A program made the position numbers and the translations under genes. A DNA stretch of 64,000 nucleotides from Oscillospiraceae bacterium Marseille-Q3528 (lineage in GTDB: Bacteria; Bacillota; Clostridia; Lachnospirales; Lachnospiraceae). Below the pieces are notes generated by a model. That model ran no database searches and was not told the origin of the DNA. It saw nothing but the letters and a program-made list of their open reading frames with translations. Within the stretch, counting starts at the first letter, position 1. Each line of letters begins with the position of its first letter. This document shows positions 42,923 to 51,744 of the stretch, piece by piece. The stretch lies in NCBI GenBank assembly GCA_018223385.1, contig JAGTTR010000003.1, forward strand, positions 62,001 through 126,000. The letters run 5' to 3'.

Positions 42923-43034
42923 GATTTTTTGTATACTTTCTGTCCTGCAATTCCCAGATTTTGCTTGTGGAAACCGGTTCCCTTCGTGTATGATAGAGAG
43001 GAATAGTATTTCAAATCAAACGGAGGATTGAAAA

Positions 43035-43478
43035 ATGGAAAATATGACAGGACGTAATGTGGGAAAAACATGCCGTACCCACTATAGAGGAACCTTTAAT
43101 GACGGAACACAGTTTGATTGCTCCTATGACCGTGGAGAGCCGCTGGAGTTCGTCTGCGGCGCGGGCCAGATGATCCAGGGCTTCGATGCCGCTGTGGCAG
43201 ATATGGAAGTGGGAGAGATCAAAGAGATTCATCTGATGCCGGAAGAAGCTTATGGCATGCCGGACCCCAAGGCGATTTTTGAAGTGCAGATCGCACAGCT
43301 GCCGGGCGCAGAGGATCTGGAAGTGGGACAGCAGGTATATTTGAGCAATCAGTACGGCCAGCCGTTCCCGGTGAAGGTTGTGGACAAGAATGAGACAATG
43401 ATTACTTTTGATGCCAACCACGAGATGGCGGGAAAAGAACTGAACTTTTCCATCGAACTGGTAGAGGTTGTCGAATAA
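43035..43478 (+). CDS. FKBP-type peptidyl-prolyl cis-trans isomerase (SlyD-like)
   Basis: A 147-residue protein with the SlyD arrangement: FKBP half-domains (YRGTFNDGTQFDCSYDRGEPLEFVCGAGQMIQGFDAAVADM, about 22-60) with an inserted flap domain (about 75-125) and the return strand NHEMAGKELNFSIELVEV. It lacks the His-rich metal tail of E. coli SlyD. A cggagg site lies 7 bases before the ATG. It probably helps fold proteins in the cytoplasm. Confidence 0.88.
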   Translation: MENMTGRNVGKTCRTHYRGTFNDGTQFDCSYDRGEPLEFVCGAGQMIQGFDAAVADMEVGEIKEIHLMPEEAYGMPDPKAIFEVQIAQLPGAEDLEVGQQVYLSNQYGQPFPVKVVDKNETMITFDANHEMAGKELNFSIELVEVVE

Positions 43479-43499
43479 ATAAAAGCTGAGAGGCTGCTT

Positions 43500-43528
43500 G
43501 TATAATTCCTCCTGTTTTCCGCATACTA
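43500..43528 (+). promoter_or_regulatory. Candidate SigG (forespore) promoter of spoVT
   Basis: GTATA (43500-43504) and CATACTA (43522-43528) match the Bacillus SigG -35 and -10 consensus (gHATR and CATWHTA) with a 17-base spacer, about 50 bases before spoVT. Confidence 0.6.
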
Positions 43529-43580
43529 CCCATACAGCACAAATTATGGAAGGTATGTAAGCTACAGGAGGAATTTTTAT

Positions 43581-44129
43581 ATGAAAGCTACGGGAATTGT
43601 AAGAAGGATCGACGACCTGGGCAGGGTGGTCATTCCGAAGGAGATACGGAGGACCCTGCGGATCCGGGAGGGCACGCCGCTGGAAATCTTTACAGACCGG
43701 GAAGGCGAGATTATCCTGAAAAAATACTCTCCCATCGGGGAACTGGGAGCCTTTGCTGGGCAGTACGCGGAGTCGCTGGCACAGACGACCGGCCTGACAG
43801 TCTGCGTCTGTGACCGGGATCAGGTGATCGCTGTATCCGGCGGCTTCCGAAAGGAACTGCTGGGCAGATCCATCAGCAGACAGCTGGAGACGGTAATAGA
43901 GGACCGGGAAAATATTCTGGTGGACAATAAGGAATATAAGTATATCCAGATCACGGACAATGACAGAGAAGATTTCACCGGGGAAGCTGTGAGCCCCATT
44001 CTCTGCGAAGGGGACGCCATCGGCGCGGTGGTGATCTTAAGCAGGGAACCCAAGCAGCTGCTGGGAGAGACGGAACAGAAGCTGGCCATTTCCGCCGCCG
44101 GGTTTCTGGGAAAACAGATGGAGCAGTGA
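43581..44129 (+). CDS. spoVT: Stage V sporulation protein T
   Basis: A 182-residue forespore regulator. The N-terminal SpoVT/AbrB DNA-binding domain is unmistakable (MKATGIVRRIDDLGRVVIPK then EIRRTLRIREGTPLEIF). The C-terminal GAF-like domain covers about 55-180. aggagg lies 9 bases before the ATG. A SigG-like promoter precedes it, matching its forespore role in Bacillus. A terminator follows. Confidence 0.95.
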   Translation: MKATGIVRRIDDLGRVVIPKEIRRTLRIREGTPLEIFTDREGEIILKKYSPIGELGAFAGQYAESLAQTTGLTVCVCDRDQVIAVSGGFRKELLGRSISRQLETVIEDRENILVDNKEYKYIQITDNDREDFTGEAVSPILCEGDAIGAVVILSREPKQLLGETEQKLAISAAGFLGKQMEQ

Positions 44130-44135
44130 TCATAA

Positions 44136-44183
44136 AAACGCCGCACCTGGACAGAAAAATCTGCTCAGATGCGGCGCTTTTTT
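44136..44183. terminator. Intrinsic terminator
   Basis: AACGCCGCA pairs with TGCGGCG, followed by TTTTTT; an inner CAG/CTG pair extends the stem. It separates convergent spoVT and pncB. Confidence 0.8.
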
Positions 44184-44188
44184 AAATT

Positions 44189-45649
44189 TTATTTATGGAT
44201 CTTCATAGAGTAGTCCTGAATGAGCTGTTTTTTCATGGCATACAGCTTGTCTGACAGGTCTACATATACCTGGTGCGGGTTGATGAGTCGGCGTGACTCA
44301 TCCCACAGGGTGTTCTGTTCCTCGATGGCGTACTGCCGGATATCCATCACTGCCGGAGATTCGTACACACAGACGCCGTCCTTGAATACGGGAACCATGA
44401 TCTCCCGCATCTCGTAGGTGCCGCCCTTCAGGGTGGTCTTCTTCCACGTCTCGATGGGATCGAAGATGGTCAGATCCTGTTCGGGATCGAAGGTCTCCTC
44501 CACCAGGGTGATCAGGTCAGCCTTGATCTTATGGGAGTCTTTTTCGTAGATACGGATAATCTTCTTATTGCCGGGGTTGGTAACCTTCTCGGTGTTTTCG
44601 GAAAGCTTGATCTTCGGCAGGAAGCTGCCGTCGGGCTGACGGATGGCAGCCAGCTTGTATACACCACCGAATGCCGGGCAGTCCTTGGAGGTGATCAGGT
44701 TCGTTCCCACACCCCAGGAGGTGATGGCTGCGCCCTGGGCCTTCAGGCTGTCGATCAGGTTCTCGTCCAGGTCGCTGGAGGCGGAGATGATGGCATCCGG
44801 GAATCCGGCGTCATCCAGCATCTTTCTGGCTTTCTTGGACAGGTAAGCTAGGTCGCCGCTGTCCAGACGGATGCCGTAGAACTTCATCGGGTTGCCTTCT
44901 TCCCGCATTTCCTTGAAAACGCGGATGGCAGCAGGCACGCCTTTTTTCAGTGTGTCGTAGGTGTCCACCAGCAAAATGCAGGCATCGGGATACAGCTTGG
45001 AATAGGTCTTGAATGCAGTATATTCATCGGGGAAGCTCATGATCCAGCTGTGGGCATGGGTTCCCTTGACCGGTACGTTGAAAAGCTGGCCGGTCAGCAC
45101 GTTGGAGGTACCGATACATCCGCCGATCATGGCTGCGCGGGCACCGTAAATACCGGCGTCAGGGCCTTGGGCACGGCGAAGGCCGAACTCCATGATGCCG
45201 TCCCCCTTGGCTGCGTAAACGACGCGGGCCGTCTTGGTGGCGATCAGGCTCTGGTGGTTGATGATGTTCAGGATGGCGGTTTCCACCAGCTGTGCCTCCA
45301 TGATGGGCGCGATAACCTTGATCATGGGCTCCCGGGGGAACATGACCGTTCCTTCGGGAATGGCGTAAATGTCACCGCTGAAATGGAAGTTTGCCAGATA
45401 ATCGAGAAAATCATCGGTGAAACAGTGCAGACCCCGCAGATAAGCGATGTCCTCCTCATCAAAGTGAAGATTCTTGATATAATCGATGACCTGATCCAGG
45501 CCGGCAGACAGGGCAAAGCCGTTGCCGCACGGATTGACGCGGTAAAAGGCATCGAAAATAACGGTTTCGTTCTTCTTGCTCTCGAAGTAACCCTGCATCA
45601 TGGTCAATTCATAAAGATCGGTCAGCAGAGTCAGGTTCATTGTACTCAT
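44189..45649 (-). CDS. pncB: Nicotinate phosphoribosyltransferase
   Basis: Converts nicotinate and PRPP to nicotinate mononucleotide for NAD salvage. The 486-residue length suits the Gram-positive form. Seen: LLTDLYELTMMQGYF at the N-terminus, FGLRRAQGPDAGIYGARAAMIGGCIGTSN (about 157-185), AHSWIMSF, and the phosphate-binding WGVGTNLITSKDCPAFGGVYKL (about 312-333). The ribosome site (GAGAGCG) is weak. NAD supply is pertinent to the NAD-using SirTM system nearby, although the genes are not linked in one operon. Confidence 0.94.
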   Translation of the reverse strand: MSTMNLTLLTDLYELTMMQGYFESKKNETVIFDAFYRVNPCGNGFALSAGLDQVIDYIKNLHFDEEDIAYLRGLHCFTDDFLDYLANFHFSGDIYAIPEGTVMFPREPMIKVIAPIMEAQLVETAILNIINHQSLIATKTARVVYAAKGDGIMEFGLRRAQGPDAGIYGARAAMIGGCIGTSNVLTGQLFNVPVKGTHAHSWIMSFPDEYTAFKTYSKLYPDACILLVDTYDTLKKGVPAAIRVFKEMREEGNPMKFYGIRLDSGDLAYLSKKARKMLDDAGFPDAIISASSDLDENLIDSLKAQGAAITSWGVGTNLITSKDCPAFGGVYKLAAIRQPDGSFLPKIKLSENTEKVTNPGNKKIIRIYEKDSHKIKADLITLVEETFDPEQDLTIFDPIETWKKTTLKGGTYEMREIMVPVFKDGVCVYESPAVMDIRQYAIEEQNTLWDESRRLINPHQVYVDLSDKLYAMKKQLIQDYSMKIHK

Positions 45650-45928
45650 AATTACAATACGCTCTCTTTCATAGTAATAATGTTTTCATTTCCTAAATAT
45701 AGATTTTTTTGAGTCTACCTTGTAAGTATAACTTATAAAATACCACAACTGCCGCAAATAAGCAAGGTTTTCATAGATATACAACTGTAAAGACAGTAAA
45801 AAAGTGTTACAGTTCACACGCGCCATTCGCAAAATCGCATCTTTGATGCTTTCCGCTGCTTCGCAGCTCATTTTTGCTTATTACAAGGCGCTGTTTACAA
45901 AAGATATCACCGATGTGCATGGAAAAAT
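45650..45928. other. Intergenic region with a repeat copy
   Basis: This 279-base gap lies between pncB and the YitT gene, both on the minus strand. It contains repeat copy B (45807-45849) and no convincing gene. The left part is A+T-rich and probably holds the pncB promoter, which I cannot place with confidence. Confidence 0.5.
45807..45849 (+). repeat. Dispersed intergenic repeat, copy B
   Basis: TTACAGTTCACACGCGCCAT followed by TCGCAAAATCGC matches the minus-strand core of copy A at 8336-8389. It also carries GCATC-TTT-GATGC, a short hairpin. Confidence 0.65.
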
Positions 45929-46612
45929 TCAGTTCTCGTCGGTATTGTGCGGACGTTTGTCCGCTGCTGAATCCAACATGGCAGGCAACGGCAGCGGCAG
46001 CCGCTGGATGAGCCCGATGATCTGGCCGGACAGCAGCACCGTCAGGATGGAGTAAATGATGCGCTGAAAGGGGATATAGCTTAAAGACAGCACCAGTACA
46101 ACGAAATCCGTCAGCAGGTAGACCGTCTGGATCTTCCAGTGGGTCAGGTGGGAGAGGCTCATGGCCAGGGCGTCATCTCCTCCGGCGGCGCCGCCCACCC
46201 GCACGCACAGTCCGGCACCGATGCCCACAAAGCAGGCACCCACCAGCGAAGCGATCAGCGGATGCTGGGCAATCTGGGGCCACAGCGGGGGGAACTGCTC
46301 GCAGATGCCGTAAGTCACCGAAAAGCTGGTGGATGCTACAGCAGAGCAGAAGATGAACCACTTGCCGAACAGCCGCCAGCCCATCACGTAGCAGATGGCA
46401 TTCATGACAAAGTTGGAAATAGACGGGGAAATGTGGAACCAATGCTCCAGCAGCAGGGTTGCGCCAAGCACACCGCCCTCGGTGATCTTGGAAATCGAGT
46501 GGACATGGTACATGCCGAAGGCCAGAAAGGCGCTGGCCAGAATGGCGGTCACGGTGCTGATGCCCATATCCCGCCAGGAATATTTTTTCTTATATAGAAA
46601 AGACAGCTGCAA
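45929..46612 (-). CDS. YitT family integral membrane protein
   Basis: A membrane protein of the YitT/DUF161 family with about five to six hydrophobic segments, 227 residues from the TTG start chosen here. Typical features include the early Gly-rich segment (SKITEGGVLGATLLLEHWFHISPSI) and GGAAGGDDALAMSLS (about 140-155). GGGAGG is 7 bases before a TTG at 46612, while the GTG at 46666 lacks a ribosome site. Many relatives have a C-terminal DUF2179 domain, which is missing here. Function unknown. Confidence 0.8.
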   Translation of the reverse strand: MQLSFLYKKKYSWRDMGISTVTAILASAFLAFGMYHVHSISKITEGGVLGATLLLEHWFHISPSISNFVMNAICYVMGWRLFGKWFIFCSAVASTSFSVTYGICEQFPPLWPQIAQHPLIASLVGACFVGIGAGLCVRVGGAAGGDDALAMSLSHLTHWKIQTVYLLTDFVVLVLSLSYIPFQRIIYSILTVLLSGQIIGLIQRLPLPLPAMLDSAADKRPHNTDEN

Positions 46613-46785
46613 AATAAAACCTCCCGAAAACGCAGATTGCGATTGATCTTTTTCAAATATGCGCACATGTTATGATCCGACGCTTCTAGTGCGGCGAATG
46701 CGCTCCTATGCTTCTATAGAAGAAGGAAAATGATAAAATCATAGTATCATAGGGGAGAAAACTTTGTAAATAGGGGAGAGTTTCC

Positions 46786-46813
46786 TTACAGCTCACGCGC
46801 GCCATTCGCAAAA
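46786..46813 (+). repeat. Dispersed intergenic repeat, copy C (short)
   Basis: TTACAGCTCACGCGCGCCAT then TCGCAAAA matches copies A and B over about 28 bases and then enters an A-run. Confidence 0.6.
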
Positions 46814-46851
46814 AAAAATAAATTTTTCCTCGAAAAACGGAATGAAAATGA

Positions 46852-46880
46852 TTGAGAACAGCGTGCGGTTTTGCTATACT
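46852..46880 (+). promoter_or_regulatory. SigA-type promoter of the large surface-protein gene
   Basis: TTGAGA (46852-46857) and TATACT (46875-46880) are 17 bases apart, about 190 bases before the ATG. The long leader holds three inverted repeats. Confidence 0.6.
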
Positions 46881-46903
46881 TTATTATATATGTTCCTGAA
46901 CGT

Positions 46904-46994
46904 AGAGGGGTATCCCTCTGTCATGGTATGTGACCATATCATGATAATAAACCTGTTCAGTGCACCATTAAGTCAGGGGCGCGCCCCTGACTTA
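46904..46994 (+). promoter_or_regulatory. Structured leader with three consecutive inverted repeats
   Basis: AGAGGG-GTAT-CCCTCT (46904-46919) is followed by TCATGGTAT...ATATCATGA (46921-46944, one mismatch) and a perfect 26-base palindrome at 46969-46994 with arms TAAGTCAGGGG and CCCCTGACTTA around CGCG. No T-run follows the palindrome. The 454-base gap from 46613 holds these, repeat C and a promoter, but no gene. Confidence 0.55.
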
Positions 46995-47067
46995 TGGGAT
47001 TGCAGATTCCATAAAATTTGAGGGCCGGTTCTTTCAAAATCAGATTTCCATGAGGAGGGAAACCAAT

Positions 47068-50000
47068 ATGAAGAAACAGAACGCAATGAAAAGAATATTC
47101 AGTATGCTGCTCTGTTTGTGCATGATGGTAAGTTACTTGCCTGTTGTGGCCTATGCTGCAGAGACGGCTTGTATCTGCACCACAGCCTGCACAGAGGACA
47201 GCATCGACACCGACTGCCCGGTGTGTGGTGTGGAGGGCGCCGATTTGGAAAACTGCACCCAGCATAGTCACACGCAGGAACAGGAGCCGTTGGAAACAAC
47301 CACACCGACGGAAGCTGTTGAGGAAACCTTGGAGTCAACTATGGGATCCACCGTTCCGAAAACTACCGATACCACAGGGTTGGAGGAGACTGTGGACGAA
47401 TCCGTGTCCGCCGTCCGATCCATGATCGATGCCCTGCCGGATGTGTCCACGGCAACAGAGGAGGAGCTGACCGCTGCCTATGATGCTGCCCAATCTGCCT
47501 GCGCTGCCTACGAAGCCCTGACTGCCGAGCAGATGGAGGAAATCGACTTGACCAAGTTGCTTTCTCTCATGGACTGGTACAATGGGCAGACTCAGACACT
47601 GGATGAAACTCCCGATACCAGCGGCACTTGCGGTACTGGTGTGAATTGGACATATTCTAATGGAACCCTGACCATTTCGGGTGCTGGTTCTATGGACAAT
47701 TATAAAGGACAGGTTCCGTGGCAATCTTTCAAGAGTTCGCTTACGAAAGTGGTGATTGAAAATGGTGTCACCAATATTGGTGAATGCGCCTTTTACCAGT
47801 GCAAAAAGTTGAAGTCTGTTGAAATTCCTGATACTGTTACAACCATTGGCGGTATGGCGTTTTTCGTTTGTATAAATTTGAGGACCGTTACTATTCCTGA
47901 TTCCGTTACAGAAATTGGTTACGAGGCATTTTGTAAGTGCACCAATTTAACTTCCGTAACTATCGGGAGCGGAGTAAAGAAGTTAGGCATGGGAGTATTT
48001 AGGGAGTGTACAAAACTTGCCTCTATTATTTTCAGAGGAACGAGCAACCCAAGCTACTCAGAAAATACACTCAAACCTACATTTGGCAACATTGACCCCA
48101 ATTATACAGTTGCAGTCCCGTCCGGTTATCCTGTCGAAGATGGATTCTGTGGGCTTACCATTACAAAGACCATCATCGACACCGTGACCCTTGAACAAAG
48201 TTCTGCGGTATATAATGCCGACAATCAGATACCTGCCATTACCGCAGTCAAGGCCGGGACGGTCGATGTTCCGACAACTGACTACACTGTTTCCTACAAG
48301 AATAGCAGTGGTCAGACTGTGACCGAGATGAAGAACGCCGGGATTTACAAGGTTGTGGTGACAGCAAATGCAAATTCCAAGTTCGCATGCTCTAAGGAAG
48401 TGGAGTGGAAAATCACCAAGGCTACCCCTGCAAGCCCCACCACCCCCACGGCGACAAATGAAATCAGCTATGGCCAGCTCTGCTCCGCTGTCACCCTCTC
48501 TGACACCACAAACTGGAAATGGCCTTATCCAGATCAGGTCATAAGAAGCGGCCAGCACCGGGCAGAACTGATTGCAGATTATGATAATTATGATTATACA
48601 CAGGTTGAGGGCTACGATTCCAACTATGGGACAGTCAGACGCAATGTAGCCGTGACTGTCAAACCGACAACGCCAACCATTACGGTGATGGCCACTCCCG
48701 CTTCTGCCTATGCAGGACAGACTATTACCGTCAGTGCCACGGTGAAAAACCCATATTATAATGCCAGTGGAAATACGCTGCCCACACCTGCCTGCACCTA
48801 TCAAATCGGGGCTGGTGCAGAAACAGCCATCACCGGAAATGCCTTTGTGATTCCCCAAAATACGCCAGCCAACACCACCATCACCATTAAGGCAGCCACT
48901 GCGGCAAAAGGTAATGACTATGCGGCGGGGTCAGGTACGGCAACGGTGACAGTGATTGCCAAAGCAGACCGCCCTGCCCCCACAGGCTTAGCAGCCGTTG
49001 ATGAAACCATCTCCGGCAAGGCCGACGGCAAGATCACCGGAGTAACTTTCGAAATGGAGTACCGCAAGGAAAATGAAGTCATCTACACGGCTATTTCCGG
49101 CGGGAAACTGGAAAATCTGGCAGTGGGCAAGTATTTCGTCCGCTATGCGGAAGATGCAAACCACAATGCTTCCCCGGACACCGAGATTGAGATCAAGGAA
49201 GGCCGGAAGCTGACCATCACTCTGCCCACGGAGCAGGAGGGCTATGAGATGACCTCCACCGTGACGGAGACAACCTATGGTGATTCCATCGTCCTGTTTT
49301 TCAAGCTGAAACCCGGCTACACCAAAGGTGAAAAATTCCAGATTTCCGCTTCTAACGGAACGGTGACGGAATCCTATGGAACATACATTCTTTCCGGTAT
49401 CACGGAGGATACTGTGATTTCTGTGACTGGCGTGGTAGACACCACCGCTCCTACTGCGGAAATCACGGTGAAGGACAATAGTTGGAATAAGTTTGTGGAC
49501 ACGATCACCTTCGGGCTATTCTTCAATGAGAAGCAGGATGTGACCATCACCGCCAGCGATGCAGGCAGCGGCGTGGACACGATTTCCTGTTATCTGTCCG
49601 AAAACACCCTGACGCTGGAGCAGGTCAAGGCTCTGGCTGACACAGACTGGACGGAGTACACGGGCAAGTTCAGTATCAACGCTGAGCGGAAATATGTCAT
49701 TTATGCCAAGGTAACGGACAACTGGGGCAACGCCACCTATATCAGCTCCGATGGGCTGATTCTGGACATGACCGCCCCGGTGATCTCCGGCGTGGGGAAC
49801 GGCAAGACCTACTACACCACCCAGAAGGTCACGGCCAGCGATACCTATCTGAAATCCCTGACCGGAACGGAAGCGGATGGCATCATCCCTGGTGATGTGG
49901 ATAAGGTCTATATCATCAAGGCCACAGACGAGGCTGAAAATTCTACCACGTTCACCATCACCATGAAGCCGATTTCCTCCATCAGCGAGAGGCTGCCTGC

Positions 50001-50781
50001 CCTGAATACCGTGAAGATCTCGGATAAGACTGCCATTGAAGCGGTCAAAGCTACCGCTTCTAACGTGCTGGCCAGCCAGTGTGCCAATGCTACCGCTGAG
50101 GAAAAGGCAAAGCTGGAACAGAACGTTGAGGATTGTGACAAGCTGCTGAAAGCGATCCTGAATGCTGAGCATGCCATCAAGCTGATCGATGCCATGCCCG
50201 ATGCGAAGAAAACACAGCCGGACGATAAGAACGCCATCGATGCCTATGAAGCCGCCCAGAGCACTTACGATAAGCTGACCGAAAACGAAAAACGTATGGT
50301 GGGCGATGAGAACAAGGCTAAGCTGGATGCCATGTACGAAGCACTCACCGCTTATGACATCACCAAGGGTGACGGCAGCACATGGACAAAGGGCAGCACC
50401 TCCGGCCTGACCTTCACCGCCAACGGCTACTTCGGAAAGTTTACCGAGATCAAGGTGGATGGCACAACCGTGGATGTGAAGAACTACGAGGCACAGTCCG
50501 GCAGCACGATCATCACCCTGAAAGCAAGCTATCTGCAAACCATGAAAACCGACAAACACACCATTCAGATAATTTACACGGACGGCACCACTGATGGTGC
50601 GGATACCTTTACCATCAGGGCTGCCAGCACCACCGAAGACAACTCTACGACCAACGGCGTGAATTCTCCGGCTACCGGAGATCATTCCAACATGGCACTG
50701 TGGATCTCACTCCTATGCGTCAGCGTTGTGGGCATGACGGCTCTGCTTCTGTTAAACAGAAAGCGCAGAACCACAATGTAA
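47068..50781 (+). CDS. Large cell-wall-anchored surface protein with BspA-type leucine-rich repeats
   Basis: A 1237-residue exported protein. Parts in order: signal peptide (about 1-33); Thr/Glu-rich region; a FIVAR-like helical segment (about 120-175); BspA-type LRR_5 repeats (about 200-330; VTNIGECAFYQCKKLKSVEIP is one unit); several Ig-like or MBG-type domains (about 370-950); a second FIVAR-like segment (about 1020-1095); and a C-terminal tail SPATGD, membrane segment, RKRRTTM. The tail is a sortase signal of the TGD type. A gaggaggg site precedes the ATG at 47068. Probable adhesin; ligand unknown. Confidence 0.88.
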   Translation: MKKQNAMKRIFSMLLCLCMMVSYLPVVAYAAETACICTTACTEDSIDTDCPVCGVEGADLENCTQHSHTQEQEPLETTTPTEAVEETLESTMGSTVPKTTDTTGLEETVDESVSAVRSMIDALPDVSTATEEELTAAYDAAQSACAAYEALTAEQMEEIDLTKLLSLMDWYNGQTQTLDETPDTSGTCGTGVNWTYSNGTLTISGAGSMDNYKGQVPWQSFKSSLTKVVIENGVTNIGECAFYQCKKLKSVEIPDTVTTIGGMAFFVCINLRTVTIPDSVTEIGYEAFCKCTNLTSVTIGSGVKKLGMGVFRECTKLASIIFRGTSNPSYSENTLKPTFGNIDPNYTVAVPSGYPVEDGFCGLTITKTIIDTVTLEQSSAVYNADNQIPAITAVKAGTVDVPTTDYTVSYKNSSGQTVTEMKNAGIYKVVVTANANSKFACSKEVEWKITKATPASPTTPTATNEISYGQLCSAVTLSDTTNWKWPYPDQVIRSGQHRAELIADYDNYDYTQVEGYDSNYGTVRRNVAVTVKPTTPTITVMATPASAYAGQTITVSATVKNPYYNASGNTLPTPACTYQIGAGAETAITGNAFVIPQNTPANTTITIKAATAAKGNDYAAGSGTATVTVIAKADRPAPTGLAAVDETISGKADGKITGVTFEMEYRKENEVIYTAISGGKLENLAVGKYFVRYAEDANHNASPDTEIEIKEGRKLTITLPTEQEGYEMTSTVTETTYGDSIVLFFKLKPGYTKGEKFQISASNGTVTESYGTYILSGITEDTVISVTGVVDTTAPTAEITVKDNSWNKFVDTITFGLFFNEKQDVTITASDAGSGVDTISCYLSENTLTLEQVKALADTDWTEYTGKFSINAERKYVIYAKVTDNWGNATYISSDGLILDMTAPVISGVGNGKTYYTTQKVTASDTYLKSLTGTEADGIIPGDVDKVYIIKATDEAENSTTFTITMKPISSISERLPALNTVKISDKTAIEAVKATASNVLASQCANATAEEKAKLEQNVEDCDKLLKAILNAEHAIKLIDAMPDAKKTQPDDKNAIDAYEAAQSTYDKLTENEKRMVGDENKAKLDAMYEALTAYDITKGDGSTWTKGSTSGLTFTANGYFGKFTEIKVDGTTVDVKNYEAQSGSTIITLKASYLQTMKTDKHTIQIIYTDGTTDGADTFTIRAASTTEDNSTTNGVNSPATGDHSNMALWISLLCVSVVGMTALLLLNRKRRTTM

Positions 50782-50852
50782 GGCTATATTAGCTGAGTAA
50801 CTATTTTGAGGGCTAAAAAGCCTTGTTTCAGCCGATTTAAGGCAAAAAATTA

Positions 50853-50885
50853 TGAGGAGTAAGGTCTGAAATGCCTTACTCCTCA
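50853..50885. terminator. Hairpin after the surface-protein gene
   Basis: TGAGGAGTAAGG (50853-50864) and CCTTACTCCTCA (50874-50885) form a perfect 12-base stem. The T-rich side is on the minus strand, so it is a weaker terminator for the plus-strand gene. Confidence 0.55.
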
Positions 50886-50965
50886 ATTATGCCTGTCTGT
50901 TTCATTTGGTCGTTGGCTTTCAGACAGGTGAAATCTCCATTGGGAGTTGCAGGAGGAAATTTTTA

Positions 50966-51502
50966 ATGAATATTACAGTTTATCTTGGTGCAAACGAAGG
51001 AAATGACCCATGCTTACGAAAAGCAGTTGAGGAATTGGGGGCATGGATTGGAAACAGTGGAAATGCACTGGTCTATGGTGGCTCCAAATCTGGGCTGATG
51101 GGTGCAATTGCGGATAGTGTTTTGAAAGCTGGAGGCGAAGTAACAGGTGTTGAGCCGAATTTTTTTATCGAAAACGAATTTCAGCATGACGGATTAACCA
51201 AGTTAATTGTGACCGAAGATATGACAGAGCGTAAAAAGAAAATGATTGAGTTGGGCGAAGCTTTTATTGCTTTCCCTGGTGGCACTGGAACATTGGAGGA
51301 AATTGCAGAAGTAATGTCGAAGGTATCTTTGAAACATCTGGATGCCCCCTGCATTCTCTATAACCTGAACGGTTACTACAATGATTTGAAAGCACTTCTG
51401 AATCATATGATTGAAAAAGGGCTGTCCTCCAACGAACGACAGGAAGGAATCTATTTTACCGAGAATCTGGATGATATAAAACGAATCTTGCAGTTTGCAT
51501 AA
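50966..51502 (+). CDS. LOG family (TIGR00730) Rossmann-fold protein
   Basis: A 178-residue protein of the LONELY GUY family, nucleoside-5'-monophosphate phosphoribohydrolases related to lysine-decarboxylase-like proteins. The signature AFPGGTGTLEEIAEVM (PGGxGTxxE, about 98-112) and GGSKSGLMGAIAD (about 37-49) are present. I chose the ATG at 50966 after aggagga. The gene is more A+T-rich than the chromosomal core. The true nucleotide substrate in anaerobes is unsettled. Confidence 0.88.
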   Translation: MNITVYLGANEGNDPCLRKAVEELGAWIGNSGNALVYGGSKSGLMGAIADSVLKAGGEVTGVEPNFFIENEFQHDGLTKLIVTEDMTERKKKMIELGEAFIAFPGGTGTLEEIAEVMSKVSLKHLDAPCILYNLNGYYNDLKALLNHMIEKGLSSNERQEGIYFTENLDDIKRILQFA

Positions 51503-51531
51503 TTTTGCGTTGCGGAGGACCAGGAAAGAAA

Positions 51532-51741
51532 AATGAATTTTCAAAAAGCAAGTGAAGTTGATTTCACATGATTCAAAAATTTTACTTGGATGTAATTGAT
51601 CATATTCACAAGAATAATGTGGAGAATAAAAATTTTTACTGGTATGGATTTATAACGGGGGATATAGAAAAAACTGTAGATAATGATAAAAGGTGTGATA
51701 AAATGATAAAAACTATAGATCCAAACACAAGGAGACAATAA
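51532..51741 (+). pseudogene. Probable remnant of a GNAT acetyltransferase N-terminus
   Basis: ATGAATTTTC... reads MNFQKASEVDFT then a stop. One frame over, from 51568, the reading continues MIQKFYLDVIDHIHKNN then about 40 residues to 51741. Joined, this resembles the first 60 residues of a GNAT enzyme (xFRKAxxxDFxxVxxFYxDVID). The acetyl-CoA motif is missing. The stretch is A+T-rich and ends at the next gene's ribosome site. Confidence 0.35.
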
Positions 51742-51744
51742 GGC

